From positions 88,559 to 152,558 of the forward strand of contig MKVQ01000016.1 of assembly GCA_001899635.1 (NCBI GenBank): a stretch of DNA of 64,000 nucleotides. Direction: 5' to 3'. The notes beneath the pieces are model-generated. The model had not been told where the DNA came from and did not search any database. It saw only the letters and a list, made by a program, of their open reading frames with translations. This stretch comes from Myxococcales bacterium 68-20. Lineage in GTDB: Bacteria; Myxococcota_A; Polyangia; Polyangiales; Polyangiaceae. Position 1 is the first letter of the stretch. Each line of letters begins with the position of its first letter. The position numbers and the translations under genes were made by a program. Positions 31,984-40,852 of the stretch are shown in pieces.

Positions 31984-32434
31984 CGCAGTCTAGTGCGTCG
32001 GCGACGTCTTCCTCGCTGTCGACGTCTCCGAGCGCACGACCGTAGGGCAAAGACGCGCCATCTGGAACCGCGGCGGTGGGCCAGCCACAGCCGCTTGCGC
32101 GCATGCCTCTACTACCTCGACGAGGAAAGGAGGTAGTTGGCTCAGGGCTTGCACACCATCGGTTTCCCGCGAGCCGGCGCCCGTGGCCGTTGAGTCCTCT
32201 CGCTCGGGCAACGGTGTCGAGCGCTCTCGCGGCGCGATGCGTGGGCAGCACCGCGGGCGGTCACGAGGCGAGCGCCATCCCGACTTCGAGACGAGCCGGT
32301 GTGCGCGCCCTCGCCGTGCGGTTCGATGAGACGGACCTCCGCTACTGCAGAGCCTCGTACTGACCCACGGTGCCGCTCCCTGTCGCGCAATCATGCTCGA
32401 GCGTGAGGTCCCCCCGCACGCGAGGCTTGCTAGG
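31984..32434. other. Gene-free gap between cassette B and island 2
   Basis: About 450 bp with only shadow-like ORFs on both strands; none has a signal peptide, family motif or convincing start. The base composition is less extreme than in the genes. It should hold the promoters of cassette B (minus) and the dikinase gene (plus), but no motif is clear. Confidence 0.5.
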
Positions 32435-32443
32435 ATGCGCCGC

Positions 32444-35164
32444 ATGCCGGAGGCCGCTCTTCCCAAGACAGCGCGACGGTCGTCGGAGAGCCGATGGCTG
32501 CTCTCTCTCGATGACCTCATGCGCGACGAGAAGCTCGCGGAGCGCAAGAACGTCGGCGGCAAGGCGGCACGCCTCGCGTGGCTGCAGAACAACGGCTTCC
32601 TCGTCCCGCAGACCTGGGTGCTGTCCCAGAAGGCGTTCGCGTCGGCGATCCGGCAGCTCTCGCCGGCTTGCGAGCCTCGCTCACTCCTCCGCGCCGCCTC
32701 CGGACGCGCGGTCTACGCGCGCGCCGCGGACGCCCGCGAGGAGATCCTCCGTGCGCCGCTGCCGGATGGCCTCGAAGAAGAGCTTGCAGTGCTCTGGCGT
32801 GCAAACCAGGCAGACGCGCCCTGGGGCTTCGCCGTTCGATCGAGCGCGACCTGCGAGGACGGAGCGCTGGTCTCGATGGCCGGCCTCGCCGAGACGGTCC
32901 TCGGCGTCCGCGGGGCCGACGGGCTCGCGAAGGCCGTGCGTACCGTCTGGGCGTCGATCGCCTCGGGGCGCGCGCTCGGCTACCTCGCGGCGCACGGCGT
33001 GCGCGACGTCGGCATGGGCGTCGTCATCCAGCCGATGGTACGCGCTGTCGCGGCCGGGGTGATGTTCACGCGCAAGAGCAGGACGGCCGCGGACGAGCGC
33101 ATCGTCAACGCCGGCGTGGGCCTCGGCTCGCCGGTCGTCGACGGCGTCACCACGCCCGACATGCTCCGCATCGGCAAGAACGGCTCCGTCCTCGAGCAGA
33201 CGATCGCGCGAAAGGCACGCGCGACCGTGGTCGGCTCGACCGGGCTCGAGGAGCACGCCGTCGAACGCCCCGACGAGCCTGCGCTCTCGACCTCCCACGT
33301 GCTCGCCCTCGCCGAGATCGCGGAGAAGCTCGAGAAGCTCGAGGACGTTCCGTGGGACGTCGAGTTCGCGTGCGAAGGCGAACGCGTCTGGGTCGTGCAG
33401 GCACGGCACGTCACGGGCCTCGGATTCCCCGAGGGTGGCGATGCGAACACGGTGTGGAGCAGCGTCAACGTCGGCGAGGCCTTGCCCGGCGTCGCCACAC
33501 CCTTCACGTGGTCGGTCGCAGGCGCGTACAGCGACTCGGGCTTCCGCAAGGCGTTCGGCACGCTCGGCTGCGCCGTCCCGAAGAACGCGGTGCTCGTCGG
33601 CAACGTGCACGGGCGCTTCTACTTGAACCTGTCCGAGTTCATGCGCATCGCGGCGCAGGTCCCGTGGCTCGATCCGCGTACGCTCGTCGATCTCGGCGGA
33701 GGCTCGGGCGGCGACGAGCTCGCGATGCAAATCGGCGATGTATCGCGCAAGGGCTTCTACGCTCGCCTCCCCCTCACGACGACACGGCTCCTGAAGGAGC
33801 AGCTCCGCCTCGACGATCACGTCGCACGCTTCGAGGAAGAGGCCGAGCGCGCGCTCCGCGACCACAACGCACTCGACCTCGCGATCCTCCCGGACGAAGG
33901 CGTCGGCCGGAAGTTCCGTGACGTCCAGGCGCTCCTCGAGCGGACCGGCGACGTGATGCTCACGTGCGCCTCGAGCGCGCTCGGCTCGCACATCCTCCTC
34001 AAGGGCGCGCTGGCGCGAGTGGCGAAGACCCAGGGCGCCGACGCGCAGCGCCTCGCCCACGACCTCACGAGCGGGATCCGCGATCTCGAGAGCGCGCGGC
34101 CCGCGATCGGCGTGATGCGAATCGTCCATCTCGCACGTCGCGATCACGACGCGCGCGCGGTCCTCGAGCAGGAAGGCGCGACGATGGACTCGCTGCCGGA
34201 GGGACCGACCAAGCGAGCTCTCGCGAGCTTCCTCGATCTCTACGGCGATCGCGCGGTCCGCGAAGCGGAGATCTCGACGCCGCGCTGGAAGGAGGATCCG
34301 CGCCCGGTCTTCGCGATGATCCGCGTCGCGCTGCGCGCCGACGCCCGTGATGTCGAGCCCCAGCTCGCGCGCGCGAAGGCGGGCGCCGACGCCGAGATGC
34401 AACGCCTCTTCCGCGGCCTGAACTTCGCCGAGCAGACGGCGGTCCGCCATCTCGTCGCTCGCGCTCAGAAGGCCGCGCGCCTCCGCGAACGGATGCGCAC
34501 CTGGGTCACGCGCGTGCTCGGGATGATCCGCGACGTCGCGCTCGACGCCGATCGCCGCCTCCTGCGCCTCGTGCCCGATCTCGCGCACGACTGGGCCGCG
34601 CTGAAGTCCGGCGCCCCCCTGAACTCACGAGCGACGCAGCCCGAGACGTCCTCGCTCGCAAGCATCCACACCGTCTTCTTCCTCACCGTCGACGAGGTCG
34701 TCCAGGCGTTGCGTGCATCCCGCACGGACCTCGCCCCCCTCGTTCGCGCACGCCGCGCCGAGCTCGCCCGCGACCAGGCGCGCCCGGATCCGCCGCGCAC
34801 GTTCATCGGCGCACCGCCCCCGGTTCAGCTCCCGCCTTCGGGCGGCGCCGTGCTGCGTGGTACCGCCGCGAGCTCGGGCGTCGTCGAGGGCAACGCGCGC
34901 GTCCTCCTCTCCGCCTCGCAGATGAGCGAGCTCCTCCCCGGAGAGATCCTCGTCGTCCACACCACCGACGTCGGGTGGACACCGCTGTTCTGCATCGCAG
35001 CCGGAGTGGCAACCGAGCTCGGCGGCCCGCTGAGCCACGCCGCCGTCGTCGCGCGCGAGCTCGCGGTGCCGAGCGTCGTCAACGTCGACGGCGTGACGCG
35101 AGCGCTCAAGACGGGCGACCGCATCCGCCTCGACGGCGACGCGGGCGTCATCGAGCGGCTGTAG
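32444..35164 (+). CDS. PEP/pyruvate-binding dikinase-family enzyme
   Basis: 906 aa from ATG 32444; ATG 32435 is equally possible. The N-terminal about 330 residues form the ATP-binding PPDK_N domain (KNVGGKAARLAWLQNNGF, PWGFAVRSSATCEDG, VMFTRKSRTAADERIVNAG, VPWDVEFAC). The C-terminal about 80 residues are the PEP-utiliser swivelling domain with its phosphorylatable His in GGPLSHAAVVAREL. The middle differs from PEP synthase and resembles the arrangement in rifampicin phosphotransferases. Such enzymes pass phosphate from ATP through His to pyruvate, an antibiotic or another acceptor; which one cannot be told here. Cytoplasmic. Confidence 0.83.
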   Translation: MPEAALPKTARRSSESRWLLSLDDLMRDEKLAERKNVGGKAARLAWLQNNGFLVPQTWVLSQKAFASAIRQLSPACEPRSLLRAASGRAVYARAADAREEILRAPLPDGLEEELAVLWRANQADAPWGFAVRSSATCEDGALVSMAGLAETVLGVRGADGLAKAVRTVWASIASGRALGYLAAHGVRDVGMGVVIQPMVRAVAAGVMFTRKSRTAADERIVNAGVGLGSPVVDGVTTPDMLRIGKNGSVLEQTIARKARATVVGSTGLEEHAVERPDEPALSTSHVLALAEIAEKLEKLEDVPWDVEFACEGERVWVVQARHVTGLGFPEGGDANTVWSSVNVGEALPGVATPFTWSVAGAYSDSGFRKAFGTLGCAVPKNAVLVGNVHGRFYLNLSEFMRIAAQVPWLDPRTLVDLGGGSGGDELAMQIGDVSRKGFYARLPLTTTRLLKEQLRLDDHVARFEEEAERALRDHNALDLAILPDEGVGRKFRDVQALLERTGDVMLTCASSALGSHILLKGALARVAKTQGADAQRLAHDLTSGIRDLESARPAIGVMRIVHLARRDHDARAVLEQEGATMDSLPEGPTKRALASFLDLYGDRAVREAEISTPRWKEDPRPVFAMIRVALRADARDVEPQLARAKAGADAEMQRLFRGLNFAEQTAVRHLVARAQKAARLRERMRTWVTRVLGMIRDVALDADRRLLRLVPDLAHDWAALKSGAPLNSRATQPETSSLASIHTVFFLTVDEVVQALRASRTDLAPLVRARRAELARDQARPDPPRTFIGAPPPVQLPPSGGAVLRGTAASSGVVEGNARVLLSASQMSELLPGEILVVHTTDVGWTPLFCIAAGVATELGGPLSHAAVVARELAVPSVVNVDGVTRALKTGDRIRLDGDAGVIERL

Positions 35165-35217
35165 CCCGACCGGAGACGGCTCACGCTTCGACCGCGGCCC
35201 GGGCTAAGCTCCCGGCC

Positions 35218-36213
35218 GTGCGTGGTCGCCCTCGCGAGAAGATTTGGGTGGTCCGCCCCGGAGACGGCCGGACGGTCGCCGACATCGTGCGCCGTGCGGG
35301 CGAGAGCCCCGCGGCGATCGAGGATGGTCGCGTCTTCATCGGGAAGAAGCGCGTGACGCGAGCGGATCAGCTCGTGGCTGCCGGCGACGCCGTGCGCATC
35401 GGTCCGGGTCGCCCGCCGGAGTCGAGCCACGTCGCACCGAACGTCGAGATCCTCTTCCACGAAGGCGGCCTCGTCGCCTGCGTGAAGCCGGCCGGATTGC
35501 CGACTGTTCCCGACCACGCCGGGAGCGCGCACTCGCTCGTGGCGATCGTGGCGAGATCGATCGGCGCGAAGACGGAGTACCTCCGCGTCACGTCGCGCCT
35601 GGATCGTGACGTCAGCGGCGTCGTCGTCTTTGCCCTCGACCCGGCGGCAGAGGAGCGGCTCCGGACAGCACGAGCCGAGGGTCGCTACCAGCGCCGCTAC
35701 ATCGCGCTCGCGCTCACGCCCGCGGGCACGCTCGCAGGCGAAGGCATCTGGGACGCTCCGATCGGCCGGGCCCCCGATCCTCGGCTTCGCGCCGTTCGCG
35801 GCCCCGATGCGAAGGACGCAACGACCCGCTGGCGCACGATCGCGACCGGCGAAAGCAGTGCGACGAACGTGGGCCCGCAAGCAATCGCCGTCATGCTGGC
35901 CGTCGATCCGGTGACCGGACGCACGCACCAGATCCGCGTCCACGCGAGCAACGCGGGCGCGCCACTCATCGGCGATCGCGACTACGGCGGCCCGACCCGG
36001 ATCGTCCTCCCGAACGGGCGCATCCTCGCGCCGTCGCGGATCGCGCTCCACGCAGCACGCGTCATCGTTCCCGGCGCCCGTGGCCTGGTCGAAGCCCGCG
36101 CTCCGATCCCGGCCGAGCTCATGGAGACCTGGAGCGCGCTCGGCGGCGATGCCGGCGCGTGGGAGCGCGCGATCGCGAGCGAGACGCCTCCCCTCGACTC
36201 TCGCCACGCCTGA
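35218..36213 (+). CDS. RluA-family 23S rRNA/tRNA pseudouridine synthase
   Basis: 331 aa from GTG 35218, 53 bp after the dikinase stop. An S4-like RNA-binding segment near the N-terminus (ESPAAIEDGRVFIGKKRVTR) precedes the synthase domain: VACVKPAGLPTVP, catalytic Asp in TSRLDRDVSGVVVFA, and GRTHQIRVHASNAGAPLIGD. The enzyme isomerises uridine to pseudouridine in structured RNA; the exact site cannot be assigned. Length fits the family. Confidence 0.88.
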   Translation: MRGRPREKIWVVRPGDGRTVADIVRRAGESPAAIEDGRVFIGKKRVTRADQLVAAGDAVRIGPGRPPESSHVAPNVEILFHEGGLVACVKPAGLPTVPDHAGSAHSLVAIVARSIGAKTEYLRVTSRLDRDVSGVVVFALDPAAEERLRTARAEGRYQRRYIALALTPAGTLAGEGIWDAPIGRAPDPRLRAVRGPDAKDATTRWRTIATGESSATNVGPQAIAVMLAVDPVTGRTHQIRVHASNAGAPLIGDRDYGGPTRIVLPNGRILAPSRIALHAARVIVPGARGLVEARAPIPAELMETWSALGGDAGAWERAIASETPPLDSRHA

Positions 36214-36317
36214 TCGTCACCTCGAGCGATGTGCGCAGGGCGAGCCGCCGGCGCACGATGCCGCAGGGCGAGCGTCACGCTTGGCGGCGCGGCTGAAGCG
36301 TGGAATAGAGCGTCCCG

Positions 36318-36950
36318 ATGGCACGTTCCGCCCGCCCCCCGAGGCGCCACCGGCGAAGTGTCGCGCTGATCGTCGGCGCGCTCGTCGCTGCGGGGGCGCT
36401 CGCTGCGCTGGGCGAGACCGGCGCCCATGCCGACGCCCGCCCACGCGCCGATGCGGGTAACGCGGGTGACGCCGGCGCCGCCGACGCGAAGGCCGACAGC
36501 TCGCAGGCCAGGATCCCTCCGGACCCGCCGGCGCTCTCGGAACGCGAGCAATGGGTGTTCGTCCTCCGCTGGGCGCAGAACGAGCCCTATCTCGTCTCGA
36601 TCCACAAGACGGACATGGGCGCATCGCACCCGACGCCGCGCGTGATGGGTCGCTTTGCCCTCGAGCTCTACGAGGGCCCGACGCTCATCGAGCGCGCACG
36701 GTTCAACTTCCCGATGCTCGGAGCCCCGGAGGCGTCCGACGCGGGGTGGAAGACGCCGCCGCGCTTCGAGCCCGGCCTGAAGACGCGCATCGGCGTCTTC
36801 TTCCCCGCGACCAAGCGCGGCACACGCCTCGAGCTCTGGGACCGGGCGACCGACCGGCGCTGGCCGCTCCCGTGGCCGCCGAAAGAAGCCGTCTTCTCCG
36901 ATCCTCCCACGCCTTCCGCCCCTCCGGACGCGTCCGCCGGCCCGACCTGA
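36318..36950 (+). CDS. Hypothetical single-pass membrane or exported protein, 210 aa
   Basis: A basic N-terminus (ARSARPPRRHRRS) is followed by a hydrophobic segment (VALIVGALVAAGALAALGET), then an Ala/Asp-rich linker and a compact domain of about 120 residues (QWVFVLRWAQNEPYLVSIHK, GRFALELYEGPTLIERARFN). It ends in a Pro-rich tail. No family recognised. It stands between the pseudouridine synthase and a kinase gene on the same strand. Confidence 0.65.
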   Translation: MARSARPPRRHRRSVALIVGALVAAGALAALGETGAHADARPRADAGNAGDAGAADAKADSSQARIPPDPPALSEREQWVFVLRWAQNEPYLVSIHKTDMGASHPTPRVMGRFALELYEGPTLIERARFNFPMLGAPEASDAGWKTPPRFEPGLKTRIGVFFPATKRGTRLELWDRATDRRWPLPWPPKEAVFSDPPTPSAPPDASAGPT

Positions 36951-37110
36951 GCGTGGAGCATTCTACCTCTGCCGTGAAACGGCTCAGATCGGCGACGTTC
37001 CCCGTGCGTAGGACCGGCGTCTCCCCATGTCCCCCACCCCATATGCCTCGAGGCCTCGAGGCCTCCGTGGATCCTCTACAAACCTCGCGACTTGTGCGAC
37101 CCTTCTCCCG

Positions 37111-38697
37111 ATGACTCAGGCGCCTGACACGCAAGGCGACGAGCACCCGCTCGTCGGACAGACCATCGCCGGCAAGTACAAGGTCGTGCGCCTCCTCGGC
37201 GAGGGCGGCATGGGCTGCGTCTACCAGGGCGAGCAGATGCTCGGTACGACCGCCCGCAAGGTCGCGGTCAAGACCCTCCACAAGCACCTCTCGCACGACG
37301 AGTCGATCAAGGCGCGCTTCAAGCGTGAGGTCGGAACGGTCGCTGCCCTCGAGCACCCGAACACGATCCAGGTCTTCGACTTCGGCTCGATGGAGGACGG
37401 AACCCTCTACATCGTGATGGAGTTCGTCCAGGGCCGGAGCGTCGCCGACGTCCTCGAGAAGGACGGCGCAATGCCGCCCGAGCGCGTCCTCAACATCCTC
37501 CGCCAGGTCGTCGGCTCGCTGGAAGAAGCGCACGGACACGGCATCGTCCATCGCGACCTGAAGCCGGACAACGTGGTGCTCGCCGAGCGCGCGGGACAGA
37601 AGGACTGGGTCGAGGTCCTCGACTTCGGCATCGCGAAGCGCTCGAGCGAGCACGATCCGAACGAGGCCAAGCTCACGCAGCAGGGCATGGTCCTCGGGAC
37701 GCCGCCGTACATGAGCCCGGAGCAGTTCACCGGGCAGCCGATCGACGTCCGCTCCGACATCTACGCGCTCGGCGTCATGGCCTACGAGATGCTCACCGGC
37801 CGTCTCCCCTGGGAGGCGAATACCGCCTGGGAGTGGGCGTCGAAGCACATGACCGAGCCGCCGACGCCGCTCGAGCGCCAGCCGCTCGGACCGAACGTCC
37901 CGGACTCGATGCGAAGCGCGATCACCCGTGCGCTCGCGAAGAACAAGGACGAGCGCTTCGGCTCGGTGCGCGAGTTCTTCGACGCGTTCTCCGGCGGCGC
38001 AGTCGCGCCGGTGTCCGTTCCGACGGCCGCGGGAGCAAGCGCCGCGATCGCGAGCGCCGCGACCGCGATGATGGACGCAGCGCCCGCCGACAGCGGCGGC
38101 AACATCGCGCGCGCGAAGACGGAGATGGGCGCGCCCCTCATGAGTGGCGGTCCGTCGTCCGGCTCCTACGGGCCCGGTGCGAGCGCAGCGCCCGCAGTCG
38201 TACCTGCCGGGCCCGCACACGCTCCGAACGCGAACAAGAAGAGCGGTCCGCCGATGCTCGTCATCGGGCTCGGTGGGCTCGCGCTCCTGCTCTTCATCGG
38301 CGCCGGCATCGGCATCGCGATGAGCGGCAAGAAGACCCCGGCCACGACGACGGCGATCGACCTCGGTGGTACCGCGACCGCGACCGCGACCTCGGAGGCG
38401 TCGTCGATGCCCAGCGTCGACGAGCCCGCACCGCCCGTGACGTCGGCGGCTCCGCTCGATACGACGGACACGAAGATCCCGCCGGTGTCGAACAACACCG
38501 GCGGTGGCGGCGGGACGAAGCCGACGACGCCCTCGAACACGAAGCCGACGCCGACGCCCACCCCAGTGCCGACGCCCACGCCGAAGGCCGAGCCCGAGGT
38601 CTGCAAGCGGGCAAGGGACGCGCGCGCGCAGAAGCGCCCGGCCGCGGTCGTCACGGCGCTCGAGACGCAGTGCAAGAGCGCCGGCGGCACGCCCTGA
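37111..38697 (+). CDS. PknB-type Ser/Thr protein kinase with transmembrane segment (copy 1)
   Basis: 528 aa from ATG 37111. Kinase domain about residues 20-285: LLGEGGMGCVYQGEQ (P-loop), VAVKTLHKHL (Lys), IVHRDLKPDNVVL (catalytic loop), LDFGIAKRSS (DFG) and GTPPYMSPEQFTG. An Ala-rich linker precedes a membrane span (MLVIGLGGLALLLFIGAGIG). An extracytoplasmic Thr/Pro-rich tail ends in VCKRARDARAQKRP and ALETQCKSAG. It is a close paralogue of the next gene, tandem on the same strand. Substrates unknown. Confidence 0.93.
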   Translation: MTQAPDTQGDEHPLVGQTIAGKYKVVRLLGEGGMGCVYQGEQMLGTTARKVAVKTLHKHLSHDESIKARFKREVGTVAALEHPNTIQVFDFGSMEDGTLYIVMEFVQGRSVADVLEKDGAMPPERVLNILRQVVGSLEEAHGHGIVHRDLKPDNVVLAERAGQKDWVEVLDFGIAKRSSEHDPNEAKLTQQGMVLGTPPYMSPEQFTGQPIDVRSDIYALGVMAYEMLTGRLPWEANTAWEWASKHMTEPPTPLERQPLGPNVPDSMRSAITRALAKNKDERFGSVREFFDAFSGGAVAPVSVPTAAGASAAIASAATAMMDAAPADSGGNIARAKTEMGAPLMSGGPSSGSYGPGASAAPAVVPAGPAHAPNANKKSGPPMLVIGLGGLALLLFIGAGIGIAMSGKKTPATTTAIDLGGTATATATSEASSMPSVDEPAPPVTSAAPLDTTDTKIPPVSNNTGGGGGTKPTTPSNTKPTPTPTPVPTPTPKAEPEVCKRARDARAQKRPAAVVTALETQCKSAGGTP

Positions 38698-38709
38698 TCG
38701 CGTTCGGCC

Positions 38710-38748
38710 GCCCTCGCGCTCTCGGGCAATAGCTCGAGCCGCGAGGGC
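38710..38748 (+). terminator. Hairpin between the two kinase genes
   Basis: GCCCTCGCG and CGCGAGGGC pair as a 9-bp stem 12 nt after the kinase 1 stop, without a U-tract. A 14-bp direct repeat (CTGCGCGAGGGCA type) follows at about 38748-38780. Confidence 0.45.
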
Positions 38749-38838
38749 GCTGCGCGAGGGCACTGCGCGAGGGCACTGCCAGGAACGGATCGATGGGCCG
38801 CTCCTACGTCCAAGTTTTGGTAGGCTAGCCCGCCGTCG

Positions 38839-40716
38839 ATGCAATGCCCGTCGTGTCACCAATACGTCCAGGGAACGCCGCCTTTTTGCGGCTCCTGTGG
38901 CGCCCCGCTGCCGCGTGAAGCTCCGCCGGATCCGCTGATCGGTCGCGTCATCCACGGCAAGTACAAGATCGTGAAGCTGCTCGGCGAGGGCGGCATGGGG
39001 GCGGTGTACGTGGGCGAGCAGATGCTCGGCGCGAACATCCGCAAGGTCGCGATCAAGACGCTCCACGCGCATCTCTCGCGCGACGAGACGATCCGGGCCC
39101 GGTTCCAGCGCGAGGTCGGCACGCTCGCGTCGCTCGAGCATCCGAACACGGTTCAGGTCTTCGACTTCGGCACGATGGAGGACGGCCACCTGTTCATCGT
39201 GATGGAGCTCGTGCAGGGACGGAGCGTCGCCGACGTCATCGACAAGGACGGGCCGCTCCAGGCCTCGCGTGTCGAACGGATCATCGATCAGATCGGCGGG
39301 TCGCTGGCCGAGGCACACTCGAAGGGGATCATCCACCGCGACCTCAAGCCGGACAACGTCATCCTCACGGACCGCGCCGGGCAGAGGGACTTCGCCAAGG
39401 TCCTCGACTTCGGGATCGCGAAGCGTAGCGGCGAAGAAGATCGCAACGAGGCCAAGCTCACGCAGCAGGGCATGGTGCTCGGAACGCCGCCGTACATGAG
39501 CCCGGAGCAGTTCACCGGGCAGGCGCTCGACGCGCGGAGTGACGTCTATTCGCTCGCGGTCATGGCGTACGAGATGCTGACCGGCACGCTGCCGTTCGAC
39601 GCGAGCTCGGCGTTCGAGTGGGCGACGCTGCACATGACGGCAGCGCCCAAGCCGATCGAGGCCGCGCCGAACGGCGCCTCGCTGCCCGAGTCGATGCGCA
39701 ACGCGATCATGCGCGCGCTCGCGAAGAACAGCGACCAGCGCTTCGCGACCATGAACGAGTTCGTCGAGCGCTTCACGGGCCGGTCGGGTCCGAGCGCCGC
39801 CGAGATCGCGCAGAAGGCCGCGACCCGCGGCGCGGTCGCCGCGCCTGCGCCGGGCATCGCCGCGTTTGCCAATGGCCCCGCCCCTGCGCTGGGCGCGGCG
39901 CCGGCGCCCGAGCCCGCCGGCGCGAGCCTCCGCGGCAAGACGCAGATGGGAGAGCCGCTCGACATGGGGGCTCCGGCAGCATTCAGCGGCGGAGACCCGA
40001 ACGCTTACGGCGCGCCGCGCGGCGGCACCGCGATGGGGGCACCGCTCGCCGCCCCGATGATCGCGCCGGCTGCAGCTCCGTATCCCGAGCCCGCCGCGGG
40101 CCACTACGCGGCGGCACCGGTCGTTGCTGCTCCACACGCGCCCCCGCGGGACAGCGGTGGGCGTAGCGGCGGAAACAAGGGCCTCATCCTCGGCGTCGCG
40201 GGCGTCGTGGGCGTGCTCAGCATCGTCGCCATCCTCTTCGGCGCGGGCGTCTTCGAGAGCTCGTCGACTCCGCCGGTGCCCCCGCTCGATCTCGGCGGAG
40301 GAACGCCGGCCCCGACCGACACATCGACCCCGACCGATCCGTCGACCCCGACCGCGCCGACGTTGACGAACACTGCTGCTCCGCCGCTGACGAACACGGT
40401 TGCTCCGCCGCTGCCGGGCCCGGCACCGGCTCCGGCTCCCAAGCCGAACCCGAACCCGAACCCGAACCCGAACCCCGCACCGACGCCGACGCCGACGCCC
40501 GCGCCGACGCCCACTCCGACGCCGACGCCAGCACCGACGCCGACGCCGACGCCTGCGCCGACGCCGACGCCGACTCCGAAGCCGCCGCCGAGCCCGACGC
40601 CCACGCCGGAGCCGCAAGCGTGTGCTCGCGCACGCGAGGCACGAGCGCAGAGGCGTCCGGAAGCGATCGTCAGGGCGCTCGAGGCTCAGTGCCGGAACGC
40701 TGGCGGCAATCCCTGA
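38839..40716 (+). CDS. PknB-type Ser/Thr protein kinase with zinc ribbon (copy 2)
   Basis: 625 aa. It starts with a four-Cys zinc ribbon (MQCPSCHQYV, FCGSCGAPL) absent from copy 1. The kinase domain follows: LLGEGGMGAVYVGEQ, VAIKTLHAHL, IIHRDLKPDNVIL, LDFGIAKRSG, GTPPYMSPEQFTG. After an Ala/Pro linker there is one membrane span (LILGVAGVVGVLSIVAILFG) and an extracytoplasmic tail containing a long NP/TP repeat, closing with ACARAREARAQRRPEAIVRA and ALEAQCRNAGG. The closing domain matches copy 1, so the pair arose by tandem duplication plus gain or loss of the ribbon. Confidence 0.93.
   Translation: MQCPSCHQYVQGTPPFCGSCGAPLPREAPPDPLIGRVIHGKYKIVKLLGEGGMGAVYVGEQMLGANIRKVAIKTLHAHLSRDETIRARFQREVGTLASLEHPNTVQVFDFGTMEDGHLFIVMELVQGRSVADVIDKDGPLQASRVERIIDQIGGSLAEAHSKGIIHRDLKPDNVILTDRAGQRDFAKVLDFGIAKRSGEEDRNEAKLTQQGMVLGTPPYMSPEQFTGQALDARSDVYSLAVMAYEMLTGTLPFDASSAFEWATLHMTAAPKPIEAAPNGASLPESMRNAIMRALAKNSDQRFATMNEFVERFTGRSGPSAAEIAQKAATRGAVAAPAPGIAAFANGPAPALGAAPAPEPAGASLRGKTQMGEPLDMGAPAAFSGGDPNAYGAPRGGTAMGAPLAAPMIAPAAAPYPEPAAGHYAAAPVVAAPHAPPRDSGGRSGGNKGLILGVAGVVGVLSIVAILFGAGVFESSSTPPVPPLDLGGGTPAPTDTSTPTDPSTPTAPTLTNTAAPPLTNTVAPPLPGPAPAPAPKPNPNPNPNPNPAPTPTPTPAPTPTPTPTPAPTPTPTPAPTPTPTPKPPPSPTPTPEPQACARAREARAQRRPEAIVRALEAQCRNAGGNP
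40441..40612 (+). repeat. Hexanucleotide-type simple repeat coding for (NP)n/(TP)n
   Basis: Runs of CCGAAC followed by CCGACG/CCGACT/GCGCCG hexamers cover about 170 bp inside kinase copy 2. Changes in copy number would lengthen or shorten the extracytoplasmic stalk in frame. Copy 1 has only a short counterpart near 38535-38585. Confidence 0.8.
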
Positions 40717-40852
40717 GCCGGCGGCAACGCCTCGCCTCGGTGAGGCATTCGGGCTCGTGAGTGAGGCATTCAGGCGCGGCTCCCAGCGCGCCTAGCGGTG
40801 GGATTCCCACGGTTCAAGCGCGGGCACGATTCGAGCAATCCAACGACTCGTG

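Noticed and set aside
32681-34588. 635-aa minus-strand ORF
   Set aside because: Shadow of the dikinase gene, which has clear catalytic motifs.
36703-40617. 1304-aa minus-strand ORF
   Set aside because: Antisense to the two kinase genes; Arg-rich, no recognisable motif.
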